64,000 nucleotides of DNA from Mesorhizobium sp. INR15 (lineage in GTDB: Bacteria; Pseudomonadota; Alphaproteobacteria; Rhizobiales; Rhizobiaceae): contig NZ_CP045496.1 in NCBI RefSeq assembly GCF_015500075.1, forward strand, positions 4,784,001-4,848,000. The letters are read 5' to 3'. Made by a program: the position numbers and the translations under genes. The stretch's first letter is position 1; each line of letters opens with the position of its first letter. A model generated the notes under the pieces. That model did not search any database and was not told the origin of the DNA. It was given only the letters and a program-made list of their open reading frames with translations. Positions 54,583 through 62,761 of the stretch are shown here, in pieces.

Positions 54583-55686
54583 ATGACCGCATCGCTTTTT
54601 CAGCCGATCACGCTCGACGGCCTGACCTTTCCGAACCGCATTGCCGTTGCGCCGATGTGCCAATACTCGGCTGAAGACGGCTCCGCCAGCGACTGGCATT
54701 TGTATCACTGGATGAACCTCGCCATGTCCGGCGCCGGCATGGTCACCGTCGAGATGACGGATGTCGAGCGGCGCGGCCGCATTTCGCATGGCTGCCTCGG
54801 CCTCTATTCCGACGACAACGAGGCCGCCGCCAAGCGGGCACTCGATGCCGCCAAGCGGGTCGCGGCCCCTGGCACCAAATTCGGCACGCAACTCGCCCAT
54901 GCCGGCCGCAAGGCTTCCAACCAGAAGCCGTGGGACGGCGGCGGACCTCTGAAGGCCAACGAGGACCCCTGGCAGACTGTTTCGGCTTCCGCCATCCCCT
55001 ACGACAAGGGTTGGAATGTGCCGCATGCACTTGAGGATGACGAGATCCTGCAACTCATCGAACGTTTTGCCGATGCCGCGCGGCGAGCCGAGCGCGCCGG
55101 CTTCGACTTCATCGAACTGCACGCGGCGCACGGCTATCTGATCTTCCAGTTCCTGTCACCGCTTTCCAACCAGCGCACGGACCGCTGGGGCGGTTCCGTC
55201 GAAAACCGCATGCGCTTTGCCGTCGAGATCGCCAAGGCGGTGAAGAAGGCTGCTCCCAAGCTGATGCTGGGTGCGCGCCTATCGGTCAAAGACTGGGTCG
55301 ATGGCGGCTTCGACGTCGAGGATGCGATCGAAGTGGCCAAAGCGCTGAAGGCGGTTGGCGTCGCCTATCTCTGTTGCTCGAGCGGTGGCAATTCACCCCT
55401 CCAGAAGCTGCCGGCCGGTCCCGGCTATCAGGTTCATCTTGCGGAAGCGGTACGCAAGGGCGCTGACATTCCAACGCGGGCGGTTGGCTTGATCGATGAC
55501 CCGAAGCAGGCGGAGGCTGTCATCGCCCAGGGCCGCGCCGACATGGTGGCGCTGGGACGCGGCTTCCTGGCCGATCCGCGCTGGGGCTGGCGTGCCGCCG
55601 CGACGTTCGGCGAGAAAATCCATCCGGCGCAGCAACTCGCCCGTTCCGTAACGACGATGGAACACTGGATGAAGGCAGCCAGCTAA
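54583..55686 (+). CDS. NADH:flavin oxidoreductase of the old yellow enzyme family (YqjM/NamA-like)
   Basis: A 367-residue FMN-dependent TIM-barrel ene-reductase. Visible signatures are LFQPITLDGLTFPNRIAVAPMCQYSAEDG (with the Cys of the YqjM subgroup), TQLAHAGRKAS, FDFIELHAAHGYLIFQFLSPLSNQRTDRWGGS (catalytic HxxH pair HAAH) and MVALGRGFLADPRW. It reduces activated alkenes such as alpha,beta-unsaturated carbonyls, probably for detoxification. The start MTASLFQPI follows GGAG by eight bases; a preceding in-frame TTG is not needed. Confidence 0.92.
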   Translation: MTASLFQPITLDGLTFPNRIAVAPMCQYSAEDGSASDWHLYHWMNLAMSGAGMVTVEMTDVERRGRISHGCLGLYSDDNEAAAKRALDAAKRVAAPGTKFGTQLAHAGRKASNQKPWDGGGPLKANEDPWQTVSASAIPYDKGWNVPHALEDDEILQLIERFADAARRAERAGFDFIELHAAHGYLIFQFLSPLSNQRTDRWGGSVENRMRFAVEIAKAVKKAAPKLMLGARLSVKDWVDGGFDVEDAIEVAKALKAVGVAYLCCSSGGNSPLQKLPAGPGYQVHLAEAVRKGADIPTRAVGLIDDPKQAEAVIAQGRADMVALGRGFLADPRWGWRAAATFGEKIHPAQQLARSVTTMEHWMKAAS

Positions 55687-55814
55687 GCAGCAACGCCCGG
55701 CGGACTGTCCGGCAAAGCGGCTGGACAGTCCGCCACAGCTTCGCTTTAATCCGCTCCGTAAAGTATTCCGTTGGGGAAGGCCGCCTTGGCGCGGCCGGGA
55801 TGGGAGCTGATATC

Positions 55815-56132
55815 ATGACATTCAGGGCAATTTTGGGGGTCGCGGCCACAACGCTCGTAGCAGGGCTTTGGCTCGGCACATCGGCACCCGCGGGCGCGCA
55901 ATATTGCGAAGGCACGGTGCACGGCCTGTCCGGCCGCTACAATCTCGCCACCGGCAGCGGCTTTCTGGCGGTGCGGACGCGGCCGAATTCGTCGTCGCGC
56001 ATGATCGGCCAATTGTTCAACGGCGATCACACCGAGATCTTCGACCGGCGCGGCAACTGGTACCAGGTCGAGATCGGCGGCACGACCGGCTGGGCGAATG
56101 CGCGCTGGCTGCGCAACGATTGCGGCTATTGA
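55815..56132 (+). CDS. Exported SH3-like domain protein
   Basis: A 105-residue protein with a signal peptide (FRAILGVAATTLVAGLWLGTSAPAGA-Q) and one SH3b domain (FLAVRTRPNSSSRMIGQLFNGDHTEIFDRRGNWYQVEIGGTTGWANARWL). Bacterial SH3 domains in the periplasm often bind peptidoglycan. Two cysteines (CEGTV and NDCGY) could form a disulfide. The ATG at 55815 follows GGAG; an ATG five codons earlier precedes this site. Role unknown. Confidence 0.87.
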   Translation: MTFRAILGVAATTLVAGLWLGTSAPAGAQYCEGTVHGLSGRYNLATGSGFLAVRTRPNSSSRMIGQLFNGDHTEIFDRRGNWYQVEIGGTTGWANARWLRNDCGY

Positions 56133-56276
56133 GACGCCAATCCATTTCGCCCAAAAAGTTCGGGTTCGGGGCACGCATCGAGCGGAGATTTGAAGCGCGT
56201 CGTAAACGCGACGCGACTTTTGGGCGCAGGCCGACGACACGTTTGCAACCAAATTGGCTGCTTTGCGTTGGCCGCC

Positions 56277-56552
56277 ATGGACAACAAACCCTTTGAAGTG
56301 CCTGTCGTCGTCGAACTCGGCCACGTCGGCAAATATCGCCATATCCGCAGCACCCAGGAGGCTGCCGAGTGCCTTATGACGGTGTGGCCGCTCAATCGCG
56401 GCCCGCGCCATCGTGATGCCCTCGACACTTGCCTCAAAGTGCTGGAAGGTTATCGTTCGACCGCGGAAGCGCGCCGGGCATTGATCGAAGCCGCACGGGA
56501 ATCGGAAGTGCTGGTGCCGGACGACAGACTGGCAGACGACCGCCTGCATTGA
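56277..56552 (+). CDS. DUF982 family protein
   Basis: A 91-residue protein with the DUF982 pattern: FEVPVVVELGHVGKYRHIRSTQEAAECLMTVWPLNRGPRHRDALDTCLKVLEGYRSTAEARRALIEAA. This small family is nearly confined to Rhizobiales, often on plasmids or near symbiosis genes, and has no known function. The start MDNKPFEVP has no strong ribosome site. The next gene (DUF2188-like) follows by 30 bp and could be in the same transcript. Confidence 0.87.
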   Translation: MDNKPFEVPVVVELGHVGKYRHIRSTQEAAECLMTVWPLNRGPRHRDALDTCLKVLEGYRSTAEARRALIEAARESEVLVPDDRLADDRLH

Positions 56553-56582
56553 GCAGGCGGAGTTTTCAACCGGAGGATTTTC

Positions 56583-56822
56583 ATGGCGAAGCTGACTTAC
56601 AAGATCGTCGAGCATGACGGCGGTTGGGCCTACAAGGTCGGGGCGACTTTTTCGGAGACATTTCCGAGCCACAACGATGCGCTTCGCGCTGCCGAGATTG
56701 CGTCCGCCGAACAGCAGGTCGCCGGGGCTACCGATGGCATTCAGTACGAGGACGCCGACGGCAAATGGCATGAAGAACTGGCCGATGGACGGGACCGGCC
56801 GCAGACCGAGGTTTCCGACTGA
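56583..56822 (+). CDS. DUF2188-like small protein
   Basis: A 79-residue soluble protein: MAKLTYKIVEHDGGWAYKVGATFSETFPSHNDALRAAEIASAEQQVAG..IQYEDADGKWHEELADG. The beta-beta-alpha-beta order and the W..K..G..S..F.S..DA pattern match DUF2188. A GGAGG lies eight bases before the ATG. Function unknown; a stress-related role has been suggested for the family but is unproven here. It follows the DUF982 gene on the same strand. Confidence 0.8.
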   Translation: MAKLTYKIVEHDGGWAYKVGATFSETFPSHNDALRAAEIASAEQQVAGATDGIQYEDADGKWHEELADGRDRPQTEVSD

Positions 56823-56879
56823 GTTGATGGCGTCAACGGTGGCCGGTGCTCGGTGCGGCACGGCTAACACCGCCAATTA

Positions 56880-57884
56880 CTACGATGGTTCAGTGAAACT
56901 GTTGTGAGGCGACGTCCGGCTGGAAAAGGCTCGGGTGGCGATGCGCTCGATGAAAGCGACGATCCGTTCCGGCTCGACGAATTGCGGCATGTGGCCGAGC
57001 CCATCGACCCGCTCGAAATCCAGATCCTTGATCCCCGACGCCATCGGATCGCCTTGCGTGCCGATATCAAGCACATGGTCGGCGGTGCCGAACAGAATCC
57101 CGACCGGCATGGCAATGTCGCCATAGCGCTGCCTGATGCGGCCAAGATCTTGCTCGATCGCCACGATGTCGGTCGACGTGGCGTAGAAATGGCCTGGCCT
57201 GAGCCCCAGCCAGCCGCCGCCCTCGGTCATGTAGTCGGCCGGCAAGGCTTGCGGCGCGAAGACGAACTCCATCGTCGGCCTGGCGTATCTCAGGCTCATG
57301 GGTATCGCCACGGTATGGGCCATGATCCAGCGCAGCAGGCGTGAGCGGATATAGAGCGAGCCGAATTTCTTGCGCACGCTGCCTTCCATGCGCGTCAGCG
57401 GCGCCAGCAACGCGATGCCAGAAATCACGGCGGGGTGCTCAACCGCCAGCGCCAACGCAATTGCGCCTCCCAGGGAATGGCCGACCACCAGCGGCTTTTC
57501 CAGGCCCAACGCATCGATGAAGCGCCGCACCGTCTCGGCCTGTTCAGGCAGCCGGCCGGTGCCGTTGCTGGGCCGTGCTGAATAGCCGGCGCCCGGACGG
57601 TCGAGTGCAATCAGCCGATAGCCTGGGCCGAAACGGCCAAACAGCGTGTCACGAAAATGGTGGAGCTGCGCGCCAAGACCATGCAGGAAGACGATCGGCA
57701 GGCCTTCGCCTGTTTCGACATAGTGGATGCGGCTGCCGTCGATATCGATGAATTTGCCGACAGGCGGGACAAGCCGTTCGGCCCTCGCGCCGATCCACTG
57801 CGTTGCCAGCAACAAGCCAGCAATGATCAGGACTGCCAGCAGAAAAAACACGCCAAACAGCCACGACAGAATCGATACCAGCAT
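56880..57884 (-). CDS. Membrane-anchored alpha/beta hydrolase
   Basis: The 334-residue protein has an N-terminal hydrophobic anchor (ILSWLFGVFFLLAVLIIAGLLLATQWI) and a hydrolase domain with IVFLHGLGAQLHHFRDTLF, IALDRPGAGYS, nucleophile elbow VVGHSLGGAIALAL (Ser in GHSLG), acid in FGTADHVLDI and catalytic His in GLGHMPQFVEPE. The catalytic domain is probably outside the cytoplasm or at the membrane surface. Substrate is unknown. It has no close functional neighbours; wrbA lies upstream on the same strand with a terminator between. Confidence 0.9.
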   Translation of the reverse strand: MLVSILSWLFGVFFLLAVLIIAGLLLATQWIGARAERLVPPVGKFIDIDGSRIHYVETGEGLPIVFLHGLGAQLHHFRDTLFGRFGPGYRLIALDRPGAGYSARPSNGTGRLPEQAETVRRFIDALGLEKPLVVGHSLGGAIALALAVEHPAVISGIALLAPLTRMEGSVRKKFGSLYIRSRLLRWIMAHTVAIPMSLRYARPTMEFVFAPQALPADYMTEGGGWLGLRPGHFYATSTDIVAIEQDLGRIRQRYGDIAMPVGILFGTADHVLDIGTQGDPMASGIKDLDFERVDGLGHMPQFVEPERIVAFIERIATRAFSSRTSPHNSFTEPS

Positions 57885-57943
57885 TCTTCACCCGGAACTG
57901 AACGGGCGCACCTTACCCATCCCCGGCTCGCCGGCAAAGTTGC

Positions 57944-57975
57944 AAAAAGGGCAGCCTTGCGAGCCGCCCTTCTTT
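57944..57975 (-). terminator. Terminator downstream of wrbA
   Basis: AAGGGC-A-GC...GC-C-GCCCTT forms an eight-pair stem with one mismatch; on the minus strand it is followed by TTTTTGC. It lies about 77 bp after the wrbA stop and before the minus-strand alpha/beta hydrolase gene. Confidence 0.65.
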
Positions 57976-58048
57976 GCGCTGTTGGATGTCCCAGCGCCCA
58001 ACACGGCGAACCTAGAGGATGCTTGACCCTGCCGCTTTGGACAAGAAA

Positions 58049-58648
58049 TCAGCCGTGCAATTTCCGGGTGATTTCAGCGACGCGCTTGCCCTGGAATTTC
58101 GCGCCTTCGAGCTCCTGCTCCGAAGGCTGACGCGAACCGTCGCCGTCGCTGGTCGTGGTCATGCCATAAGGGGCGCCGCCGCGCACCACATCGTTACCCA
58201 TCTGACCCTGATAGGCATAGGAGAGCGGTACGATGATCATGCCGTGGTGCTGCAGCATCGCCTGCGTGCTGATCAGCGCCAGCTCGGCGCCGCCATGCTG
58301 GGTGGCGGTCGATACCATCACCGAGCCGACCTTATCCAGCAGCGCGCCCTTGGCCCAGAGCGGCCCGGTCTGGTCAAAGAAGTTCTTCAGTTGCGCGGCC
58401 ATGGCGCCATAGCGCGTCGAGGCGCCGACAATGATGGCGTCATAGTCGCCAAGCTCGAGCGGATCGGCGATTGGTGCTTCCTGGTCGAGCTTGTAATACG
58501 CCGCCTTGGCAACCGCCTCAGGCACCAGTTCGGCAACCCGCTTGATGCTCACCTCGGCGCCGGCCTCGCGCGCGCCTTCGGCAGCGGCCTTGGCCATCTG
58601 CTCCATATGACCCCAGCTCGAATAATAGACTACAAGTACCTTCGCCAT
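58049..58648 (-). CDS. wrbA: NAD(P)H:quinone oxidoreductase type IV (WrbA)
   Basis: A 199-residue flavodoxin-like FMN enzyme. Motifs: VLVVYYSSWGHMEQMAKAAAEGAREAGAEV (FMN phosphate loop), GASTRYGAMAAQLKNFFDQTGPLWAKGAL, STATQHGGAELALISTQAMLQHHGMIIVPLSY and the C-terminal PSEQELEGAKFQGKRVAEI. WrbA reduces quinones by two electrons and protects against oxidative stress. It is divergent from the MoCF-domain gene. The symbol is used for this family generally. Confidence 0.95.
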   Translation of the reverse strand: MAKVLVVYYSSWGHMEQMAKAAAEGAREAGAEVSIKRVAELVPEAVAKAAYYKLDQEAPIADPLELGDYDAIIVGASTRYGAMAAQLKNFFDQTGPLWAKGALLDKVGSVMVSTATQHGGAELALISTQAMLQHHGMIIVPLSYAYQGQMGNDVVRGGAPYGMTTTSDGDGSRQPSEQELEGAKFQGKRVAEITRKLHG

Positions 58649-58846
58649 TCTATCTCCTTGATGCGTTTATGCTGATTGCCGGAGCCGCCTAGTCCGGCGG
58701 GGCTTTCTACGGAGCTGGGCGTTCGAGGGATATCGCGGATATGGGCACAGATTGTTCACCGCTCAGGTGGCATTGCCGCCAGCCTCCCGCCGCGCTATCT
58801 CAAGCGACTTTGTCTGCCAAAGACGACCCGTGTGCCGGAGCCTTCC

Positions 58847-59590
58847 ATGCCTGAAATCGTTACCGCCGCCATGCTCGTCATCGGCGATGAGATTCTCTCC
58901 GGCCGAACCAAGGACAAGAACATCGGCCATCTGGCTGACATCATGACGGCGATTGGCATCGACCTGAAAGAAGTGCGCATCGTTCCGGACGAAGAGGACG
59001 AGATCGTCGCCGCCGTCAACGCCATCCGCGCCCGCTACACCTATGTCTTCACAACCGGCGGCATCGGCCCCACGCATGACGACATCACAGCGGACTCGAT
59101 TTCAAAAGCCTTTGGCGTGCCTTGTGAATACGATGCCAAGGCCTACGCGATGCTGGAAGCGAGCTACGCCGCGCGCGGCATCGAATACACCGAGGCGCGC
59201 AAGCGCATGTCGCGGATGCCGCGCGGCGCCGACCACATCGACAATCCGGTGTCCGTGGCCCCCGGCTTCCGCATCGGCAACGTTCATGTCATGGCCGGCG
59301 TGCCGTCGATCTTCCAGGCCATGCTCGACAATGTCGTGCCGACGCTGAAGGCCGGCACCAAGATGCTGTCGGCCACGGTCCACTGCCCGTTTGGCGAAGG
59401 CCTGATCGGCGGGCCGCTGGGTGACATCCAGAAAGCGCATCCGGACACGATCATTGGCTCCTATCCCAAATACGGCGACGGCAAATTCTGGACGGAACTT
59501 GTCGTGCGCGCCCGCAGCCAGGAGGCCCTGGACGCCGCACGGGCTGATGTCGAGGCAATGGTCGCGGGTTTCGCCAACACAGCTGCCTGA
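58847..59590 (+). CDS. CinA-like N-terminal domain protein (molybdopterin-binding / MoCF_biosynth)
   Basis: A 247-residue protein consisting of the MoCF_biosynth/CinA N-terminal domain only: TAAMLVIGDEILSGRTKDKNIGHLADIMTAIGIDLKEVRIVPDEEDEIVAAVNAI, FTTGGIGPTHDDITADSISKAFGV. The C-terminal amidase domain of full CinA is missing, so it is not a complete pyridine-nucleotide salvage enzyme. Possible roles are FAD/ADP-ribose pyrophosphatase or a cofactor protein. The start MPEIVTAAML follows GGAG by six bases; the frame is open upstream but not conserved. Confidence 0.87.
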   Translation: MPEIVTAAMLVIGDEILSGRTKDKNIGHLADIMTAIGIDLKEVRIVPDEEDEIVAAVNAIRARYTYVFTTGGIGPTHDDITADSISKAFGVPCEYDAKAYAMLEASYAARGIEYTEARKRMSRMPRGADHIDNPVSVAPGFRIGNVHVMAGVPSIFQAMLDNVVPTLKAGTKMLSATVHCPFGEGLIGGPLGDIQKAHPDTIIGSYPKYGDGKFWTELVVRARSQEALDAARADVEAMVAGFANTAA

Positions 59591-59671
59591 GCTAGGCCAG
59601 ACCGGAACCAAGCGCGGCGCTGCAACGTTTCCTTGGCGCGATCTCGATCGCGTCAGAGATGAGGGATTCCC

Positions 59672-60505
59672 ATGCGTTTCAAGACCATCGTTGCCATTTT
59701 GCAGAACGAACAGGATGCCGAGCGCGTTCTGGACTGCGCAATTCCGCTTGCCAGCCGGTTTCAGAGCCATTTGATCGGCATCCATGCCGAAGCGCTTCCC
59801 GTGCCCTACACCTCGGCCACCGGCTTTCCAGATACCGAGTTTCTGCAGGTTTCGGCCGATATGAGCCGCGAGCGGGCCGAGAAATTGCAGGCGACTTTCC
59901 TCAGGCACATCGAGAATTCCGGGCTGTCCTTCGAATGGCGCAGCCTTGAGAGCTTTTCCGGCGACAGCGCACTGACCGGCATATCCAGCGTTCGGACCGC
60001 CGACCTGATCATTGCCGCGCAACGGGAGTCTGGGGGCGATCCAAGTGCCGACGTCGACACGCTTGTCTATGACGCCGGGCGGCCGGTGCTGGTGGTGCCG
60101 CACTCCGGTCCGCTGATTACCAGCTTCAAGCATGTGCTGCTCGCCTGGAACGGCAGCAAGGAAGCGGCGCGGGCCGCCTTCGACGCCTTGCCCTTCATCA
60201 TCGAAGCCGAAAAAACCGACATCCTGGTCATCGATCCGCCTGACACGCTCGACGAAAGCCCCGAGGCAGCCGGCGCCGAAATCGCGTCCGCCCTTTCCCG
60301 CCATGGCGCCAATGTCAGTGTCTCGGTGCTGCAATCAGCGGGCGCCTCGGTCGACGATGTCATTCAGACGAGGATCACGGAGACCGGCGCCGACCTGCTT
60401 GTGCTCGGCGCCTACAGCCATTCGTGGCTGAGACAGCTTCTGTTCGGCGGTGTCACGCGTACCGTGTTGCGGACCGTACCTGTGGCGGCTTTCCTGTCGC
60501 GCTGA
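59672..60505 (+). CDS. Universal stress protein with two USP domains
   Basis: A 277-residue protein of tandem USP domains (about 1-140 and 150-277). The second ends with the nucleotide-binding pattern LVLGAYSHSWLRQLLFGGVTRTVL (Gly-2-Gly-9-Gly/Thr type), which suggests ATP binding; the first domain lacks a clear copy. Such proteins help survival under starvation or oxidative stress. The start MRFKTIVAILQNEQD is preceded by GAGATGAGGGA. No partner gene is nearby. Confidence 0.9.
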   Translation: MRFKTIVAILQNEQDAERVLDCAIPLASRFQSHLIGIHAEALPVPYTSATGFPDTEFLQVSADMSRERAEKLQATFLRHIENSGLSFEWRSLESFSGDSALTGISSVRTADLIIAAQRESGGDPSADVDTLVYDAGRPVLVVPHSGPLITSFKHVLLAWNGSKEAARAAFDALPFIIEAEKTDILVIDPPDTLDESPEAAGAEIASALSRHGANVSVSVLQSAGASVDDVIQTRITETGADLLVLGAYSHSWLRQLLFGGVTRTVLRTVPVAAFLSR

Positions 60506-60635
60506 AGCAATATCGGGCATAGGTCCACAGCGATCGCTTGGCTTGCCCTTGCCAAAGCCAAGGCTTTCCAGTTAATTCCGCGCGCATTCCCTTGTGTTCT
60601 TGCGCGCGGTCCTCGCGCGCTTCGGAGTGCGCGAA

Positions 60636-61136
60636 ATGTCCCTTCCTGAAAAAGCCTTTCCAGTCTCCTGGGACCAGTTTCACCGCGACGCGCGCGCGCT
60701 CGCATGGCGGCTTGCCGGCGCCAACAAAGGCCAATGGAAGGCAATCGTGTGCATCACGCGCGGCGGCCTGGTTCCGGCAGCGATCATCTCACGCGAACTC
60801 GGCATCCGGATCATCGAGACGGTCAGTGTCGCCTCCTATCATGACTATACCAGCCAGGGGCAATTGCAGGTGTTGAAGGATGTAACGCCGGCCCTGCTCG
60901 TCGATGATGGTGCCGGCGTGCTGATCATCGACGACCTCACCGACACCGGCAAGACCGCGGGCATCGTGCGCGCGATGATGCCAAAGGCGCATTTCGCCAC
61001 CGTCTACGCCAAGCCGAAGGGCCGGCCTCTGGTCGATACTTTCGTCACCGAAGTCAGCCAGGACACCTGGATCTATTTCCCCTGGGACATGGGTTTCACC
61101 TACCAGAAACCGATCGCCGACGATCACGCCGGCTGA
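60636..61136 (+). CDS. gpt: Xanthine-guanine phosphoribosyltransferase
   Basis: Gpt converts guanine, xanthine or hypoxanthine with PRPP into the nucleotide. The 166-residue protein has the PRPP motif VLIIDDLTDTGKTAGIVRAM, the flexible-loop region SVASYHDYTSQG, WKAIVCITRGGLVPAAIISRELGI and the base-binding FPWDMGF, as in E. coli Gpt. The start MSLPEKAFPVSWDQ follows GGAG by six bases; a longer start at 60594 adds fourteen residues before it. Confidence 0.94.
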   Translation: MSLPEKAFPVSWDQFHRDARALAWRLAGANKGQWKAIVCITRGGLVPAAIISRELGIRIIETVSVASYHDYTSQGQLQVLKDVTPALLVDDGAGVLIIDDLTDTGKTAGIVRAMMPKAHFATVYAKPKGRPLVDTFVTEVSQDTWIYFPWDMGFTYQKPIADDHAG

Positions 61137-61155
61137 TTCGGAGCGAACTGTTTTT

Positions 61156-61250
61156 CCAATTTTCGGCTACCCAAGAGTGACATTTGCTTCGAGAACCGGG
61201 CTCGCTGAGCACGATTTCTTGTGAAATCGACCTTTCTTGGCGAAAATTGG
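61156..61250. other. Nested inverted repeat between gpt and a NUDIX gene
   Basis: CCAATTTTCG (61156-61165) and CGAAAATTGG (61241-61250) are perfect 10-bp arms, and inside them CGATTTC-TTGT-GAAATCG (61212-61229) forms a second stem. The 209-bp gap otherwise shows an AT-rich stretch and no gene. It might be a small RNA, a terminator region for gpt or a chance structure. Confidence 0.4.
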
Positions 61251-61345
61251 CCAGTCCAATCAAAGTTTTTACTTTTATTGCTGACAATTCGCCGTAGGAT
61301 TCATGAGACGGCAAACGATTCTGGAGGCTGGGGCTAGCTTCTGCG

Positions 61346-61834
61346 ATGCTGACGAGACCGACGGCGCACAATCATCTGGCTGAAAGGGTCCGGCGACTCT
61401 TCGGCTCCGCACCGTGTCGTTTGCAGGTTGCCGCCCTGCCCTGGCGCGATGCGGAAAATGGCGTCGAGATCATGCTCATCACCAGTCGCGACACAGGCCG
61501 CTGGGTGATTCCCAAGGGTTGGCCGGAAGCCAAGGAGCCGCTCTGCGAAGCCGCGGCGCGCGAGGCGGGTGAGGAAGCCGGGTTGCGCGGGACGATCTCC
61601 AACCTCGAAGCTGGACGCTATTTCTACGCCAAGGCGCTTGCTTCCGGTGAAGAAGTGCCTTGCGAGGTTCTCGTCTTTCCGATGCACGTCGACAAGATCG
61701 CCGACCGCTGGAAGGAAAAACGCTCCCGCACCCGCAAATGGGTCAGCTCATCCGAAGCCGTACGCATGGTCAACGAGCCGGATCTTTGCCAGATCATCGC
61801 CTATTTCTGCGCCGACCCGCACCGATTTTCATGA
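61346..61834 (+). CDS. NUDIX hydrolase (diphosphoinositol polyphosphate phosphohydrolase-like)
   Basis: A 162-residue NUDIX protein. The Nudix box region is GWPEAKEPLCEAAAREAGEEAGLRG with the REAxEEAG core, preceded by RWVIPKGWPE, the pattern of DIPP/MutT-like proteins of Rhizobiales. The C-terminal part (EKRSRTRKWVSSSEAVRMVNEPDLCQIIAYFC) fits this group, which may hydrolyse diadenosine or inositol polyphosphates. The ATG is the first in frame; a GGAGG lies 20 bases upstream, further than usual. Confidence 0.9.
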   Translation: MLTRPTAHNHLAERVRRLFGSAPCRLQVAALPWRDAENGVEIMLITSRDTGRWVIPKGWPEAKEPLCEAAAREAGEEAGLRGTISNLEAGRYFYAKALASGEEVPCEVLVFPMHVDKIADRWKEKRSRTRKWVSSSEAVRMVNEPDLCQIIAYFCADPHRFS

Positions 61835-61970
61835 CCGGATATTGAATGCACGGCTGAGGTTCAATCACACGCTTAACAATCCATGGTTGAATCGGCGCAA
61901 CCGCTGCACGCAACTGTGAATGCTTTGCTAAGGAATCAGCTGTAGGGTTTGGCTGCTCTGGTGCCTATTG

Positions 61971-62282
61971 ATGACAAACCCTGCAAACCCATCTCCGGAA
62001 GACTCCGATGAGCCACGGCGCGAACACCGCCAGCGTATGCTCAAGGGCGGGACGATCATTACCGGGATTTCGAACTCGGAGGTTGGCTGCACGCTGCGCA
62101 ACCAGCATGAAGGCGGCGCGGAGCTGAAGATCCCGCTCGAGGCCAGGGTGCCTGATCGCTTCCTCCTTTACGTCGCGGTCGACGGCGTCGCCTATCGCTG
62201 CGAGGTTCGCTGGCGCCGCAGCGACCGGATCGGAGTGCAATTCACTGGCAAGGAGCCAAAGCCGAAGCTGCACTACGGCTGA
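61971..62282 (+). CDS. PilZ-like domain protein with degenerate c-di-GMP motif
   Basis: A 103-residue single-domain protein with the RRxxR motif (EPRREHRQRMLKGG) and the pattern ISNSEVGCTLRNQHEGGAELKIP, where the usual DxSxxG is replaced by NQHEGG (Ser to His). This is a common alphaproteobacterial PilZ variant of uncertain binding. It has no other domain. The ATG is three bases after a TTG that could also start it. Function unknown. Confidence 0.85.
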   Translation: MTNPANPSPEDSDEPRREHRQRMLKGGTIITGISNSEVGCTLRNQHEGGAELKIPLEARVPDRFLLYVAVDGVAYRCEVRWRRSDRIGVQFTGKEPKPKLHYG

Positions 62283-62452
62283 GCCTCGCTTCAAACACGT
62301 TCTCCGTGGCGTAGCGCCAGGCGTTCTTCATAAGATGGCGTCGGGACGGTCGAATTCGCCACTTTGATATGACGCACTTCGTGTTCGATCCACGACGGCA
62401 CGTGCGGCGGTCTGCTGCAACCACAGCCTGCGATGCCCCCATTCTATCCCCG

Positions 62453-62461
62453 TTATCCACA
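62453..62461 (+). promoter_or_regulatory. Perfect DnaA box (TTATCCACA)
   Basis: TTATCCACA matches the strict DnaA-box consensus. It lies upstream of nrdJ. One such 9-mer is expected by chance roughly once in 130 kb counting both strands, so position gives it interest more than rarity. Confidence 0.6.
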
Positions 62462-62716
62462 TATGTGACACACAAGATGTTGGGGTCACAAAAGCTACGC
62501 AAACGAATCCTTGACGGCGCAAAACGAGTCGCCTTTTATAGGCCATGCGCTCCTGTTGAGAGCGCGACCGGAAAGTTCAGAGCCCGGTCTTTTTCCCGGA
62601 TTATGTGAGTTTTTTCCCGCATTTCCGCCTGTTTACGAGGCTGGCGGAAGCGTTGGGAATGTGGGGCGACTGGGGACGATAGGGAGAATTGTCGGACTGG
62701 AATAAATTGTCTGTTA

Positions 62717-62761
62717 ATACTATATTTAGTGTTTGCAGGTAGGTTCGACGCTAGATAGTGT
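62717..62761 (+). promoter_or_regulatory. Pair of NrdR-box-like sites
   Basis: ATACTATATTTAGTGT (62717-62732) and ACGCTAGATAGTGT (62748-62761) resemble the NrdR consensus ACACwATATATwGTGT; their centres are about 30 bp apart, close to three helical turns. The first overlaps the CTATAT -10 element. NrdR represses ribonucleotide reductase genes when (d)ATP is high. Confidence 0.65.

Noticed and set aside
59102..60334. Minus-strand open frame of 410 codons
   Set aside because: It is antisense to the CinA-like and universal stress protein genes, which have clear families.
62369..62608. Possible small gene of 79 codons upstream of nrdJ
   Set aside because: It has no ribosome site or recognisable family, and overlaps a DnaA box and a promoter-like element, so a regulatory region is the better reading.
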